This document shows positions 8,296 to 17,863 of a stretch of DNA of 64,000 bases, in pieces. Both the position numbers and the translations under genes were made by a program. How positions within the stretch are numbered: position 1 is the stretch's first letter; each line of letters starts with the position of its first letter. The notes beneath the pieces were generated by a model, which saw only the letters and a program-made list of their open reading frames with translations, did not search any database and was not told where the DNA came from. Source of the stretch: Achromobacter sp. MYb9 (GTDB taxonomy: Bacteria > Pseudomonadota > Gammaproteobacteria > Burkholderiales > Burkholderiaceae_B); the NCBI RefSeq assembly GCF_002975275.1, contig NZ_PCOQ01000003.1, forward strand, positions 62,001-126,000, read 5' to 3'.

Positions 8296-10104
8296 ATGAA
8301 GACTTCTGGCGCCGAGCCGGCCAACCCCCGCCATGCCGGCCCGCTCGATCTGGTGTTGACCCCTATCCGGGGGCAACTCATCGTTGCATCCGTGCTGGCC
8401 GCGGTGGGCGCCATGCTGACGCTGGCGCCGCTGGCATCCATCGCGCATATTGCGCGACTGCTCCTTACCGGCGCCGGCAGCGAAGGCGCTCACCTGGCCG
8501 ACGCCTGGCCCGAAATCTGGTGGACCGTCATCGGCGCGGTGGCGTGCATGTTCGCCGGCATGCTGATGGTCTCCGCGGGCGAATTGACCGCCCACCTGGC
8601 TGACAATCGCATCACCCATCGCCTTCGCCTCGCCGGTGCACGGCGGCTGGCACAGGTGCCGCTGGGCTGGTTCACAGGCAGGGCGTCGGGCGAGGTCAAG
8701 CAGGCGTTGCAGGACGACATGGCGACCCTGCACAGCCTGACCGCGCATTTCTTCACGGCGGTGGCGCGCGCGGCTGGCGTCATCGTGATCTCCGTCATCT
8801 ACCTCTTCGCGCTGGACTGGCGCCTCGCCCTGGTGGCGCTGTTGCCGTTCTGCGGCTTCTTCCTGTTCCTGCGCCGGGCGATGAAGGCCAGCGGAAAGAA
8901 CATGCAGGCGTTCGTCGCCCGGCTTGGGCGCATCAATGGCGCGACGGTCGAGTTCGTGAGCGGGATATCCGTGGCCAAGGCGTTCGGCGACGCCGGCAAG
9001 GCGCATCGCGGCTACCGGGACGCCGTGGACGGATTTGCCGACGCCTTCGTCGAATTCACGCGTCCGCTGGTCGCGGCGATGGCCCGTGCCCACGCACTGA
9101 TCGCGCCGGTCGCGGTGCTGAGCGTGGTGCTGGGTTTTGGCGCGCTTTTTGTGGGGCTGGACTGGATGGCGCCGGTGGATGTGCTGGCATTCGCCTTGGT
9201 GGCGCCATGCATTTGCAGCCCGCTACTGTTGCTGCACACGCTGCTGCACGACCTAGGCAGCGCCACGGGTGCCGCGCAGCGCGTGCTGGCGTTGCTGAAG
9301 ACCCCGGTGCTGGAAGCGCCCGCGCCGGGCCGCGAGCAGACTCCCGAGGGGCATGAAGTCCGATTCGAGGGCGTGGGCTATGCCTACGACGCCGGGGGCG
9401 CGGCGCTATCGAACATCAGCTTCACCCTGGAACCCGGGACGGTCACGGCCATCGTTGGCCCGTCGGGCGCGGGGAAGTCCACGCTGGCGCGACTGCTGCT
9501 GAGGTTCTTTGATCCCGCCGAAGGCCGCATTACGCTCGGCGGCGCCGACTTGCGGCAGATCGAAAGCACGCAGCTCTACCGGCGCGTGGGTTTCGTATTG
9601 CAGGAAGTGCGCCTGATTCATGCCAGCGTGCGCGACAACATCGCGCTAGGCAGGCCCGCCGCCAGCCAGCAGGAGATAGAAGCCGCCGCGCGTACTGCCA
9701 ACATCCATGAGCGCATCCTGGCCCTGCCACGCGGCTACGACTCCATGGTCGGCGAAGACGCGCAGCTTTCCGGCGGTGAGCGTCAGCGCGTGAGCATCGC
9801 CCGCGCGGTGCTTCTCGATCCTCCCGTGCTGGTGCTCGACGAAGCCACGGCGGCGGCCGACGCCGGCAGCGAGGCGGCGATCCAGGCGGCGCTGTCGTGC
9901 TTCGCCCAGGGACGCACGCTGATGGTCATTGCGCACCGGCTGGACACGGTGAAGCACGCCGACCGCATCATCGTTTTGGAAGGCGGCGTCATTACAGAGC
10001 AAGGCCGGCATGACCAGTTGCTGGCCCAAGGTGGCAGCTACGCGCGGCTTTGGAAGCTGGGCGGTTACGAAACGGCCACGGCCCAAGAGGAACCGTCATG
10101 CTGA
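8296..10104 (+). CDS. ABC half-transporter (permease-ATPase), YbtP/IrtA-like, siderophore operon
   Basis: About 602 residues: an N-terminal six-helix exporter-type membrane domain (residues about 25-310) and a C-terminal nucleotide-binding domain. Walker A is GPSGAGKST, the signature is LSGGERQR, Walker B is VLVLDEAT and the H-loop is IAHRLD. It overlaps the next half-transporter gene by 7 bp, so the two probably form a heterodimer. In siderophore operons such pairs (YbtPQ, IrtAB) have an exporter fold but import or process ferric siderophores at the inner membrane. The ATG at 8296 was chosen over a TTG at 8290. A Fur-like box lies upstream. Confidence 0.88.
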   Translation: MKTSGAEPANPRHAGPLDLVLTPIRGQLIVASVLAAVGAMLTLAPLASIAHIARLLLTGAGSEGAHLADAWPEIWWTVIGAVACMFAGMLMVSAGELTAHLADNRITHRLRLAGARRLAQVPLGWFTGRASGEVKQALQDDMATLHSLTAHFFTAVARAAGVIVISVIYLFALDWRLALVALLPFCGFFLFLRRAMKASGKNMQAFVARLGRINGATVEFVSGISVAKAFGDAGKAHRGYRDAVDGFADAFVEFTRPLVAAMARAHALIAPVAVLSVVLGFGALFVGLDWMAPVDVLAFALVAPCICSPLLLLHTLLHDLGSATGAAQRVLALLKTPVLEAPAPGREQTPEGHEVRFEGVGYAYDAGGAALSNISFTLEPGTVTAIVGPSGAGKSTLARLLLRFFDPAEGRITLGGADLRQIESTQLYRRVGFVLQEVRLIHASVRDNIALGRPAASQQEIEAAARTANIHERILALPRGYDSMVGEDAQLSGGERQRVSIARAVLLDPPVLVLDEATAAADAGSEAAIQAALSCFAQGRTLMVIAHRLDTVKHADRIIVLEGGVITEQGRHDQLLAQGGSYARLWKLGGYETATAQEEPSC

Positions 10105-11852
10105 AGTCCTTGATGCAATTGCTGGGCAGGGACGCGCCCGTCCTGCGCCGCTACCTCTGGCTGGCCCTTGTCTACGGCGTTTTCTGCGGACTCACCATTG
10201 CGTCCATCGTGCCGATGCTTACCCACCTGCTGGGCGCAGAAGCCAGGCGGGCCGCGCCCTGGCTGATCGCGCTGCTCGGCGGGGCAGGGATCTGCTGGGC
10301 GCTGCGTGGCTACGTCGAGCGTGCCGGCGTGCGCGTGGGCGTCGCCATCTTGCAGGGCGGCCGCCACCGGCTTGGCGACCATGTGGCACGCCTGCCTGTC
10401 GGCTGGTTCACGCCGCAGAACACGGCGCGTCTTGGGCATGTCGTCACGCAGGGCATGATGTCCGTGGCCCAGCTTCCGGCGCACGTGTTTACGCCGGTCA
10501 TCGCGGGCGTGGCGACGCCCGTGGTGCTCGTGTTCGCGTTGTTCGCACAGCATTGGCTGCTGGGCGTGATTGCCTTGACGGCGCTGCCATTGCTGGCGGG
10601 CGTGCTCTTTCTTACGGCGCGGCTTGCGCGGCGTGCCGACAATGCCTTTCACCAGCGTTTCGCCGACGCCAGCCAGCGCGTGGTGGAATTCGCCCAAGCC
10701 CAATCGGTGCTGCGCGCCTTCAGCGCGCAGGGAGGGGGCATGCGCCATTTCGAAGAGGCCGTGGAGCAGCAGCGCGCGTCGGGGGCGCGGTTGATCTGGC
10801 TGTCGGCCGGAGCCGCCGTGCTGAATGCATGGGCCGTCCAGGCCACGTTCGCCGCCTTGTTGATCGCGGGAGCCTGGTGGATCAACGCGTTGCTGGGCAG
10901 CCAGGCAGGGGCCGCGGAGCTCGTGGCGGCCATGGTCTCGATGTTGCTGGCCGCCCGCTACATCGATGCGCTGCTGGAGGTGGCCGGCTATGGCGAGATC
11001 CTGCGCGGCGCGCGCGCCCAGCTCGACGCCATCGAAGCACTGCTTGCGGTCGAATTCCTGCCGGAGCCCGACGCGCCGCAGGCGCCGCTGGACGCGTCGA
11101 TCGAACTGCGCAATGTTCATTTTCGCTACGCCCAGGACGAACCCTATGTACTGCACGGCGTGAATTTGCGCGTCGAGCCTGGCAGCATGATCGCCTTGAT
11201 CGGCGAATCAGGCTCCGGCAAGACCACGCTGGCGCGGCTGATCGCACGCTTCTTCGATGTGGATGAAGGCAGCGTGCTGCTCGGCGGCGCGGACGTGCGG
11301 AAGATCTCCAGCGGGCGGCTGGCGGGTCAGATCAGCCAGATCTTCCAGGACAACTATCTGTTCACGGGATCCATCGCCGACAACATCCGCGTTGGAAAGC
11401 CCGATTGCAGCGATGCCGAACTCCTGGACGCCGTGCGGCAGGCAGGCGTGACGGAAATCGTCTCGCGCCTGCCGCAGGGCCTGGAAACGCCCGTGGGCGA
11501 GGGGGGCACAAGCCTGTCCGGCGGCGAGCGGCAGCGCATCGCCATCGCACGGGCGCTGCTCAGCGACGCGCCTATCCTGTTGGTGGACGAGGCCACCGCG
11601 GCCCTGGACGCGGAGAACCAGGCCGTCATCGCCGAGACGCTGGCGCGGCTACGCGGCAAGCGCACGCTGGTGGTGATCGCGCATCAGCTTTCCACGGTGG
11701 CGATGGCCGACCGGATCGCGGTGCTGGAGGGCGGCCGGATCGTGGAAGAGGGGGCGCCCGCGGCGTTGCGCGAAAACCAGGGGCGGTATGCGCGGTTTCT
11801 CAGCCAGCGTCAGGCCGCCAAGGGATGGCGCATTGGCGGAGGAGACGCCTGA
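10098..11852 (+). CDS. ABC half-transporter (permease-ATPase), YbtQ/IrtB-like, siderophore operon
   Basis: 584 residues from the ATG at 10098, organised like its partner: transmembrane domain, then ATPase with Walker A GESGSGKTT, signature LSGGERQR, Walker B ILLVDEAT and switch histidine in IAHQLS. The gene overlaps the previous one (7 bp) and the following permease gene (TGATG), indicating translational coupling throughout the operon. Presumed function is one half of a heterodimeric inner-membrane siderophore transporter. Confidence 0.88.
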   Translation: MLKSLMQLLGRDAPVLRRYLWLALVYGVFCGLTIASIVPMLTHLLGAEARRAAPWLIALLGGAGICWALRGYVERAGVRVGVAILQGGRHRLGDHVARLPVGWFTPQNTARLGHVVTQGMMSVAQLPAHVFTPVIAGVATPVVLVFALFAQHWLLGVIALTALPLLAGVLFLTARLARRADNAFHQRFADASQRVVEFAQAQSVLRAFSAQGGGMRHFEEAVEQQRASGARLIWLSAGAAVLNAWAVQATFAALLIAGAWWINALLGSQAGAAELVAAMVSMLLAARYIDALLEVAGYGEILRGARAQLDAIEALLAVEFLPEPDAPQAPLDASIELRNVHFRYAQDEPYVLHGVNLRVEPGSMIALIGESGSGKTTLARLIARFFDVDEGSVLLGGADVRKISSGRLAGQISQIFQDNYLFTGSIADNIRVGKPDCSDAELLDAVRQAGVTEIVSRLPQGLETPVGEGGTSLSGGERQRIAIARALLSDAPILLVDEATAALDAENQAVIAETLARLRGKRTLVVIAHQLSTVAMADRIAVLEGGRIVEEGAPAALRENQGRYARFLSQRQAAKGWRIGGGDA

Positions 11853-12793
11853 TGCGTGCAGGGCTGTCAGCGCTGTTCGTCGTGCTCTGCGGCATATCGC
11901 TATTGATAGGCGCCCGGCAGATGGCGTGGTCGCAGCTGTTCTCGCTGTCCGGCGACGCGTGGCTGACGCTGACCGCGAGTCGGCTACCGAGGCTGGCGGC
12001 GCTGACGCTGACGGGAATCGGGCTGTCGGTCTGCGGCGTGATCCTGCAGCACATCGTCCGCAACAAGTTCGTCGAGCCGGCCACGTCGGGCGGGCTTGAC
12101 GCCGCCAAGCTTGGCATCCTGGTGGCGATGACGCTGGCGCCGTCCATTGGGACGGTGGGGCGGATGCTGTTTGCGCTGGGCTTTTGTTTCGCGGCCAGCC
12201 TGGTCTTCGTGGCCATCGTGCGCCGCGTGAAGTTCAAGAACACGATCCTCGTCCCGGTTATCGGCCTGATGTACGGCGGCGTGCTGAGCGCGCTGGCGGA
12301 ATTCCATGCTTATCGCAATAACATCCTGCAAAGCATGCAGGGCTGGCTGCTGGGCGACTTCTCCAAGATCGTGCAGGGCAACTACGAACTCGTCTATCTG
12401 ATCCTGCCGATCGTCGCGCTGACCTATCTGTATGCGCACCGCTTCACGGTGGTGGGCATGGGCGAGGGCATGGCGTCCAGCCTGGGGCTGAACTATTCGG
12501 CCACCGTAACGTTGGGATTGATGCTGGTGGCGGTGACCGTGTCGGCCACCGTCATCACCGTCGGGGCGATTCCGTTTGTCGGGCTGGTCATCCCCAACCT
12601 GGTCGCGCTCCATTATGGCGACAACCTCAGCCGCACCTTGCCTGTCGTGGCCCTGGGCGGGGCGTCGCTGCTGCTGTTTTGCGACATCGTCGGCCGCCTG
12701 CTGATTTATCCGTTCGAAGTCCCCATCGGCCTGACCGCCGGGGGCATGGGCGGCGTCTTGTTCCTTGCGCTTATCCTGTGGAAGCATCGGTGA
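11852..12793 (+). CDS. Iron-siderophore ABC importer permease, FecCD family (first subunit)
   Basis: A 313-residue hydrophobic protein of the FecCD/BtuC permease family. It includes SRLPRLAALTLTGIGLSVCG near the N-terminus (the R-L-P-R-x-x-x-A-x-x-x-G signature) and VGAIPFVGLVIPNLVAL, the conserved G-x-I-x-F-x-G-L-x-x-P coupling region that contacts the ATPase. It is closest in style to the YclN/CeuB/VctD type. It starts in the stop of the preceding ABC gene and is itself stop-start overlapped with the second permease, so the two should form the membrane heterodimer of the importer. Confidence 0.88.
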   Translation: MRAGLSALFVVLCGISLLIGARQMAWSQLFSLSGDAWLTLTASRLPRLAALTLTGIGLSVCGVILQHIVRNKFVEPATSGGLDAAKLGILVAMTLAPSIGTVGRMLFALGFCFAASLVFVAIVRRVKFKNTILVPVIGLMYGGVLSALAEFHAYRNNILQSMQGWLLGDFSKIVQGNYELVYLILPIVALTYLYAHRFTVVGMGEGMASSLGLNYSATVTLGLMLVAVTVSATVITVGAIPFVGLVIPNLVALHYGDNLSRTLPVVALGGASLLLFCDIVGRLLIYPFEVPIGLTAGGMGGVLFLALILWKHR

Positions 12794-13740
12794 TGCGCGC
12801 CGCTTCCCAAAGAATGATCTGGTTGACGGTCATCGCACTGGCCGTGGTCTTCCTGTTCTTCCGATCGGGGCTGGACTTCGATTACGTGATTCCGAAGCGG
12901 CTGGCCCGGCTGGCGGCCATGATCCTCGGCGGCATCTGCATTGCCTGGTCGTCGATCGCGTTCCAGACCCTTACCGGGAACCGGATCCTCACGCCGGCGA
13001 TCATGGGCTATGAGGCGGTCTACCTCTTGCTGCAATCCCTGCTGGTGCTGGCCATGGGCACGCAGAGCCTGGTGGTGCTGGGCGCGAACGGCAACTTCTT
13101 CCTGTCGGTCCTGCTGATGCTGGGCTACTCGTGGATCCTTCATCGCTGGCTGTTCCGCAACGGCGGCCAGAACGTGTATTTCGTGCTGCTGGTGGGGCTG
13201 GTGCTGACGATGGTGATGGGTACCTTCACGCAGTTCGTGCAGCTGAAAACCAGTCCCGGCGAGTTCTCGATTCTGCTCGGATTCACCCAGGCGTCATTCG
13301 GCCGGGCGGAGCCGGGGCAGTTGCTTGTTTCCGCCGCCCTTGTCGCCGCGGTGTGCCTGGCAGGCTTCAGAAGCCTGCCGACGCTGGACGTGATCTTGCT
13401 GGGGCGCGATCAGGCCATTTCCCTCGGCGTGGACCATCGGCGCACCGTCCGGCTGCATCTTGCTTTGATCGCGGTGCTGGTCGCGGTGTCGACCAGCCTG
13501 CTCGGGCCCACGGCGTTCATGGGGATCTTCATCGCCAATACCGCCTATGCGCAGGCGCGCTCGCGCAGGCACCGAATCACTTTGCCCACCGGCTGCGCCA
13601 TCGCCGTGGGCATCTTCATCCTGGCCCAGCTCGCGGTCGAGCACGTCTTCAACTACAAGACCACCGTTGGCATCCTGGTCAACCTGGTGTGCGGCGGGTG
13701 GTTTCTTGCGATGATGGCGCGCACGCGGGGCACTGCATGA
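12793..13740 (+). CDS. Iron-siderophore ABC importer permease, FecCD family (second subunit)
   Basis: 315 residues, a second FecCD-family permease of the YclO/CeuC/VctG type. It has a signature-like RLARLAAMILGGICIAWSSI near the N-terminus, RDQAISLGVDHRRTVRLHLA in the middle, and TSLLGPTAFMGIFIANTAY as the ATPase coupling loop. It overlaps both neighbours by 1 and 4 bases. Two distinct permease genes plus one ATPase and one binding protein are the full set for a type II importer. Confidence 0.87.
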   Translation: MRAASQRMIWLTVIALAVVFLFFRSGLDFDYVIPKRLARLAAMILGGICIAWSSIAFQTLTGNRILTPAIMGYEAVYLLLQSLLVLAMGTQSLVVLGANGNFFLSVLLMLGYSWILHRWLFRNGGQNVYFVLLVGLVLTMVMGTFTQFVQLKTSPGEFSILLGFTQASFGRAEPGQLLVSAALVAAVCLAGFRSLPTLDVILLGRDQAISLGVDHRRTVRLHLALIAVLVAVSTSLLGPTAFMGIFIANTAYAQARSRRHRITLPTGCAIAVGIFILAQLAVEHVFNYKTTVGILVNLVCGGWFLAMMARTRGTA

Positions 13741-14513
13741 TCACCACCCGGAATCTCTTCAAAACGTACGGATCGAAGTCCGTCCTGCGCGATGTGAGCG
13801 TGCAATTTCCCACCGGAGCGCTGACCTCGCTCATTGGTCCGAACGGTGCGGGCAAGACCACGCTCCTGATGATGATCGCGCGGCTGCTGGACCCGACCCG
13901 CGGCGACATCCTGCTCGACGGTTCCAGCGTGGCCCACATGCGCAGCGCCGACTACGCGAAGCGTGTCGCCACCTTGCGCCAATCCCCGGAATTCAACCTG
14001 CGCCTGACGGTTGAAGAACTTGTCTCCTTTGGCCGGTTTCCGTACAGCCGCGGCGCATTGACGCCGCGCGACCTGCGGGCGATCGACGAGGCCATCGCGT
14101 TTCTCTCGCTGGACCGACTGCGCCGCGCCTATGTCGACGAGCTGAGCGGCGGCCAGCGCCAGATGGCGTTCCTGGCCATGACCATTGCCCAGCAGACGGA
14201 TTGCCTGTTGCTGGACGAACCGCTGAACAACCTCGACATCAAGCACGCCGTTCAGATCATGCGAGCGCTACGCCGGCTGTGCGATGAACAAGGCCGAACC
14301 GTGATCCTGGTGGTGCACGACATTAATTTCGCGGCCTGCTACTCCGACCACATCGTTGCGATGAAGGACGGCGCGGTGCGTTGCGCCGGCGCCGTGTCCG
14401 AGGTGGTCACCGAAGACTGCCTGCGGGAGTTGTACGGATTGGATTTCGAGATCACGCACGGAGAACGGGGACGCCTGTGCAACTACTTCAACCCCCCGGG
14501 AGAATTGAAATGA
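13737..14513 (+). CDS. Iron-siderophore ABC importer ATPase, YclP/CeuD/VctC-like
   Basis: 258 residues with a complete ABC ATPase core: Walker A GPNGAGKTT, signature LSGGQRQMAF, Walker B CLLLDEPLNNLD and switch histidine in VVHDINFA. The C-terminal extension typical of FepC-like proteins is present. It is coupled by ATGA overlaps to the permease before it and the binding-protein gene after it. It energises import of the ferric siderophore from periplasm to cytoplasm. Confidence 0.92.
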   Translation: MITTRNLFKTYGSKSVLRDVSVQFPTGALTSLIGPNGAGKTTLLMMIARLLDPTRGDILLDGSSVAHMRSADYAKRVATLRQSPEFNLRLTVEELVSFGRFPYSRGALTPRDLRAIDEAIAFLSLDRLRRAYVDELSGGQRQMAFLAMTIAQQTDCLLLDEPLNNLDIKHAVQIMRALRRLCDEQGRTVILVVHDINFAACYSDHIVAMKDGAVRCAGAVSEVVTEDCLRELYGLDFEITHGERGRLCNYFNPPGELK

Positions 14514-15523
14514 TTTTTACGCACAGGCCGCGGGCACTGGCCTTGTCGTTGGCGGTATCGCTGGGTGCGATGGCCGCGCTGCACGGATGCGGCCAGGAAG
14601 CCGCGGAATCACCCAAGACAGAGATGCCTGCGGCGGGCGCCAGCCCGGCTGCGTCACAGGCCTACGCCAGCATCACGGTTCAGCACAAATTGGGCACGAC
14701 CGTCATTGAGAAGCTGCCGCAGCGTGTCGTGGCCCTGGATATGAACGAAGTCGACTTCCTGGACGAACTTGGCGTGCCGGTCGTCGGCATGCCCAAAGAC
14801 TTCGTGCCGCACTTTCTTGCCCGCTACAAGGATGCGGCGCAGGTGCAGGACATGGGCGCTATCGTCCAGCCGAACCTGGAACGCGTGCATGCCGCCCGGC
14901 CCGACCTGATCCTGATCACGTCGCTGCAGGCGAACCACTACAAAGAGCTGAGCGAGATCGCGCCGACGATTCACTTCGACGTGGACTATCGCGACAGCCA
15001 GGCCAATCACGTCGAAATCGTCAAGGATCACCTCATGACGCTGGGGCGGATCTTCCAGAAGGAAGGCCTTGCCCGCCAGAAGGCGGCGGAACTTGACGCC
15101 AAGGTGAAAGAGGCACGGACCCTTATCCAGGACCGGCCCGAGACGGCGCTCATCGTGCTGCACAACAACGGCGCGTTCAGCTCGTTCGGGACGCAGTCGC
15201 GCTATGGCTTCATCTTCAAGGCGCTGGGCGTCAAGCCCGCTAGCCCGTCGGCCGAGGCCGGCCTGCACGGCCAGCCGATATCCAGCGAGTTCATCCAGCA
15301 GGCAAATCCCGACATCGTCTACGTGGTCGATCGCACCGCCGTGATGGAGCGCCGGCCGAGCCTGAACGCCGAGACGCTAAGCAATCCCCTTTTGCGCCAG
15401 ACGTCCGCGTGGCGCCACGGCCGCGTGGTGTTTGCGGACGCCGAGGCCTGGTACGTCACCGCCGCCAGCGTGAAGTCGCTTGAACTCATGATCGACGACG
15501 TGACCAAGCCCTACCGGAACTGA
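14510..15523 (+). CDS. Siderophore-binding periplasmic lipoprotein, YclQ/CeuE/FatB-like
   Basis: 337 residues. The N-terminus has a hydrophobic signal ending in a lipobox-like AALHGCGQE, so Cys at about residue 27 is the probable lipidation site. The mature part is a class III (cluster A-II) binding protein: KLPQRVVALDMNEVDFLDEL, ARPDLILITS, KALGVKPASPSAEAG and PDIVYVVDR. These features are closest to the petrobactin- or catecholate-type binding proteins CeuE and YclQ. It probably hands the ferric siderophore to the FecCD-type importer encoded just upstream. The His in the lipobox is unusual, so lipidation is only likely. Confidence 0.85.
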   Translation: MIFTHRPRALALSLAVSLGAMAALHGCGQEAAESPKTEMPAAGASPAASQAYASITVQHKLGTTVIEKLPQRVVALDMNEVDFLDELGVPVVGMPKDFVPHFLARYKDAAQVQDMGAIVQPNLERVHAARPDLILITSLQANHYKELSEIAPTIHFDVDYRDSQANHVEIVKDHLMTLGRIFQKEGLARQKAAELDAKVKEARTLIQDRPETALIVLHNNGAFSSFGTQSRYGFIFKALGVKPASPSAEAGLHGQPISSEFIQQANPDIVYVVDRTAVMERRPSLNAETLSNPLLRQTSAWRHGRVVFADAEAWYVTAASVKSLELMIDDVTKPYRN

Positions 15524-15624
15524 TTTGATCGACGCCAAGCGCGTCCTTGTCGATTCAAACGTAAATGATTCCCAGTCGCCTGAATTTCCGGGCGAACCAA
15601 AGCTCAACCCAACGGAGCCATTCC

Positions 15625-17835
15625 ATGAGCAAACGCCGCCAGAGCGGACACGCCGCACGTCCCGCGCTACAAGCACGGCGGGCAAACGCCGTTTTCGCCC
15701 CCAACCACCTCGTCGCCGCCTTGTTCGGCCTGACCTTCGGCGCCGCCGCGCCGGCGACGTCGGCCCAGGAAGTCGCCGAGGCCGGGGTCAAGACGCTTCC
15801 GACGGTGACGGTCACGGGGCAGGCCGAGGTCCCCGCCACCCCCTACGCAGGTGAGCAGGTCACGTATGGTGGCCGCGTAGGCTTTCTTGGCGACAAGGAT
15901 TTCATGGACACGCCGTTCTCCGTCATCAGCTATACGGACAAGTACATCCAGGACCTGCAGGCCAGGGACATCACCGACGTGATCGCCAGGACTGATCCAT
16001 CGGTTTTCAGCAACGGCGTGACGGGCGCCTGGAGCGAGACCTATTCGATACGCGGTTTCGGTACCAGCACGACGGATACGGCGTTCAACGGGCTGTTCGG
16101 CATGGCGCCGTATTACCGGACGATGCCCGACATGTTCGAGCGCATCGAAGTGCTCAAGGGACCGTCCGCCTTGTTGAATGGCATGCCTCCCGGTGGGTCG
16201 GTGGGCGGGAGCATCAACCTGGTTCCCAAGCGTGCCGGCGCGGAGCCATTGACGCGCCTGACCACTACCTACATGTCGGATGCGCAGTTCGGAGGGCATG
16301 TGGACATGGGGCGACGCTTCGGCGAGAACCAGCAGTTCGGCCTGCGGTTCAATGGTGTGTATCGGGATGGAGACGGCCCCGTCGACCATCAGAAGCGGCG
16401 GGCGCAATTGGCGGCGGTAGGCCTGGACTGGCGTGGCGAGCGCGTGCGCATTTCCGCCGACCTGTACGACAGCGATGAGCGCATTGACGGCGTGACGCGC
16501 GGCATCAACCTGGCGCCCGGCATCGGCGTGCCCAGGCCGCCCAAGCCCGAAACCCTGCTGAACCCGGACTGGGCCTATGCGAAAAACCAGGACAGGGCGG
16601 CCATGATCCGTGGTGAATTCGACGTCAGCGACAGCCTGATGGCCTACGCGGCGATCGGGACCAGCAGAACCGAGTACACCTACAACGGCGCCATGTCGGC
16701 GCAGGTATTCAACGATGCTGGCGACTTTCGGACCTCGATGGGCCAGCTGAACATGAACTTGAAGAAGACGTCGGGCGAAGCCGGCTTCCGGGGCAAACTG
16801 CAAACGGGCGCCGTCAAGCACCAGTGGGTGCTCAATGCCACGTACTACTCGGACGATCAGCGGGACTACGGCCGTCGTTCGGTGCCCGGGGCGGATTGGG
16901 TCACCAACCTCTACAACCCGGCCTGGGGGCCGGCCCCTGCCGGTTTCTGGCCGCCGATATTGCGCTCCAAGACGCGCCTGGTCAGCTACGGCCTGGCGGA
17001 CACCCTGTCCTTCGCCGAAGACCGCGTGCAACTGACCCTGGGCGCGCGCCGGCAGGAAGTCCGCACCGATACCCTGAACGCGACGACCGGGGCGCTGACC
17101 AGCCGCTATGACGCAAGCGCCACGTCGCCCGCCGCCGCGTTGCTGATCAAGGCGACGGACAATATTTCCGTCTATGCCAACTACATCGAGGGCCTGAGCA
17201 AAGGCCAGACCGCGCCGGTAACCGCCGCCAATGCCGGGCAGCTGTTTCCGCCGTTCAAGACCAAGCAGAAGGAAATCGGACTCAAGGTTGATCTGGGCGA
17301 TTTCACCCATACGCTGGCGCTGTTCGAGATAAACAGGCCCAGCAGTTATACGGATCCCGTCACCAACGTCTTCTCGTTTGGCGGCGAACAGCGCAATCAA
17401 GGCGTGGAATGGGGCTTCTTCGGCGAGCCGATGCCCGGCGTGCGGCTCATGGGCGGCGTCGCGTATATCGACCCCAAGGTGACGAAAGCCGCCATTTCGG
17501 CCAACGAGGGCAAGCAGGCTACCGGCATCCCCAGGCTCCAGGGCAAGCTGGGCGTGGAATGGGATGTGCCGGCGCTGCAGGGCTTGACGTTGACCGCCAA
17601 TGCGACCGCGGTATCCAAGCAATACATCAGCGCCGACAACTCGTTGTCAGTGGCGGGGCACACGACCTACGACGTGGGCGCGCGTTACGCGACCCGAGTG
17701 GCCGACCATGCCGTCACGCTGCGAGGCGGCATCACCAATCTGACAAACAAGGCTTACTGGGGAATGCCTCAGCTGTCTAGCCTGGCCCTCGGCGCGCCGC
17801 GAACTTTCATGCTCTCTGCTTCAATGGACTTTTGA
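15625..17835 (+). CDS. TonB-dependent ferric-siderophore outer-membrane receptor
   Basis: 736 residues from ATG 15625, supported by ACGGAG upstream. A signal peptide ends near ATSAQE. A plug domain follows (TPFSVISYTDKYIQDLQARD; ETYSIRGFG; ERIEVLKGPSALLNGMPPGG) and then a 22-strand barrel ending in SMDF with the required terminal Phe. A TonB-box-like segment LPTVTVTG precedes the plug. The type is FhuA/FpvA/FoxA-like, transporting hydroxamate or related ferric siderophores using TonB energy. It follows the binding-protein gene by about 100 bp and closes the uptake operon. No secretin-like signalling extension is seen before the plug. Confidence 0.93.
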   Translation: MSKRRQSGHAARPALQARRANAVFAPNHLVAALFGLTFGAAAPATSAQEVAEAGVKTLPTVTVTGQAEVPATPYAGEQVTYGGRVGFLGDKDFMDTPFSVISYTDKYIQDLQARDITDVIARTDPSVFSNGVTGAWSETYSIRGFGTSTTDTAFNGLFGMAPYYRTMPDMFERIEVLKGPSALLNGMPPGGSVGGSINLVPKRAGAEPLTRLTTTYMSDAQFGGHVDMGRRFGENQQFGLRFNGVYRDGDGPVDHQKRRAQLAAVGLDWRGERVRISADLYDSDERIDGVTRGINLAPGIGVPRPPKPETLLNPDWAYAKNQDRAAMIRGEFDVSDSLMAYAAIGTSRTEYTYNGAMSAQVFNDAGDFRTSMGQLNMNLKKTSGEAGFRGKLQTGAVKHQWVLNATYYSDDQRDYGRRSVPGADWVTNLYNPAWGPAPAGFWPPILRSKTRLVSYGLADTLSFAEDRVQLTLGARRQEVRTDTLNATTGALTSRYDASATSPAAALLIKATDNISVYANYIEGLSKGQTAPVTAANAGQLFPPFKTKQKEIGLKVDLGDFTHTLALFEINRPSSYTDPVTNVFSFGGEQRNQGVEWGFFGEPMPGVRLMGGVAYIDPKVTKAAISANEGKQATGIPRLQGKLGVEWDVPALQGLTLTANATAVSKQYISADNSLSVAGHTTYDVGARYATRVADHAVTLRGGITNLTNKAYWGMPQLSSLALGAPRTFMLSASMDF

Positions 17836-17845
17836 AGCTGAGAGA

Positions 17846-17862
17846 GGGCCGTGCGCCGGCCC
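17846..17862. terminator. Hairpin between convergent receptor and autotransporter genes
   Basis: GGGCCG (17846-17851) and CGGCCC (17857-17862) form a 6-bp GC stem with a 5-base loop in the 28-bp gap between the TonB-receptor stop and the autotransporter stop. It lacks a T-run and could act in both directions. Confidence 0.45.
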
Positions 17863-17863
17863 C

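Noticed and set aside
15524-15624. A second Fur box before the TonB receptor gene
   Set aside because: The 100-bp gap has short AT-rich bits (GTAAATGATTC) but no 19-bp stretch close to the Fur consensus.
15667-17622. A 651-codon open frame antisense to the TonB receptor gene
   Set aside because: It is a high-GC shadow: the plus-strand frame encodes a full receptor with plug, barrel and terminal Phe, whereas the antisense product is His/Arg-rich with no domain.
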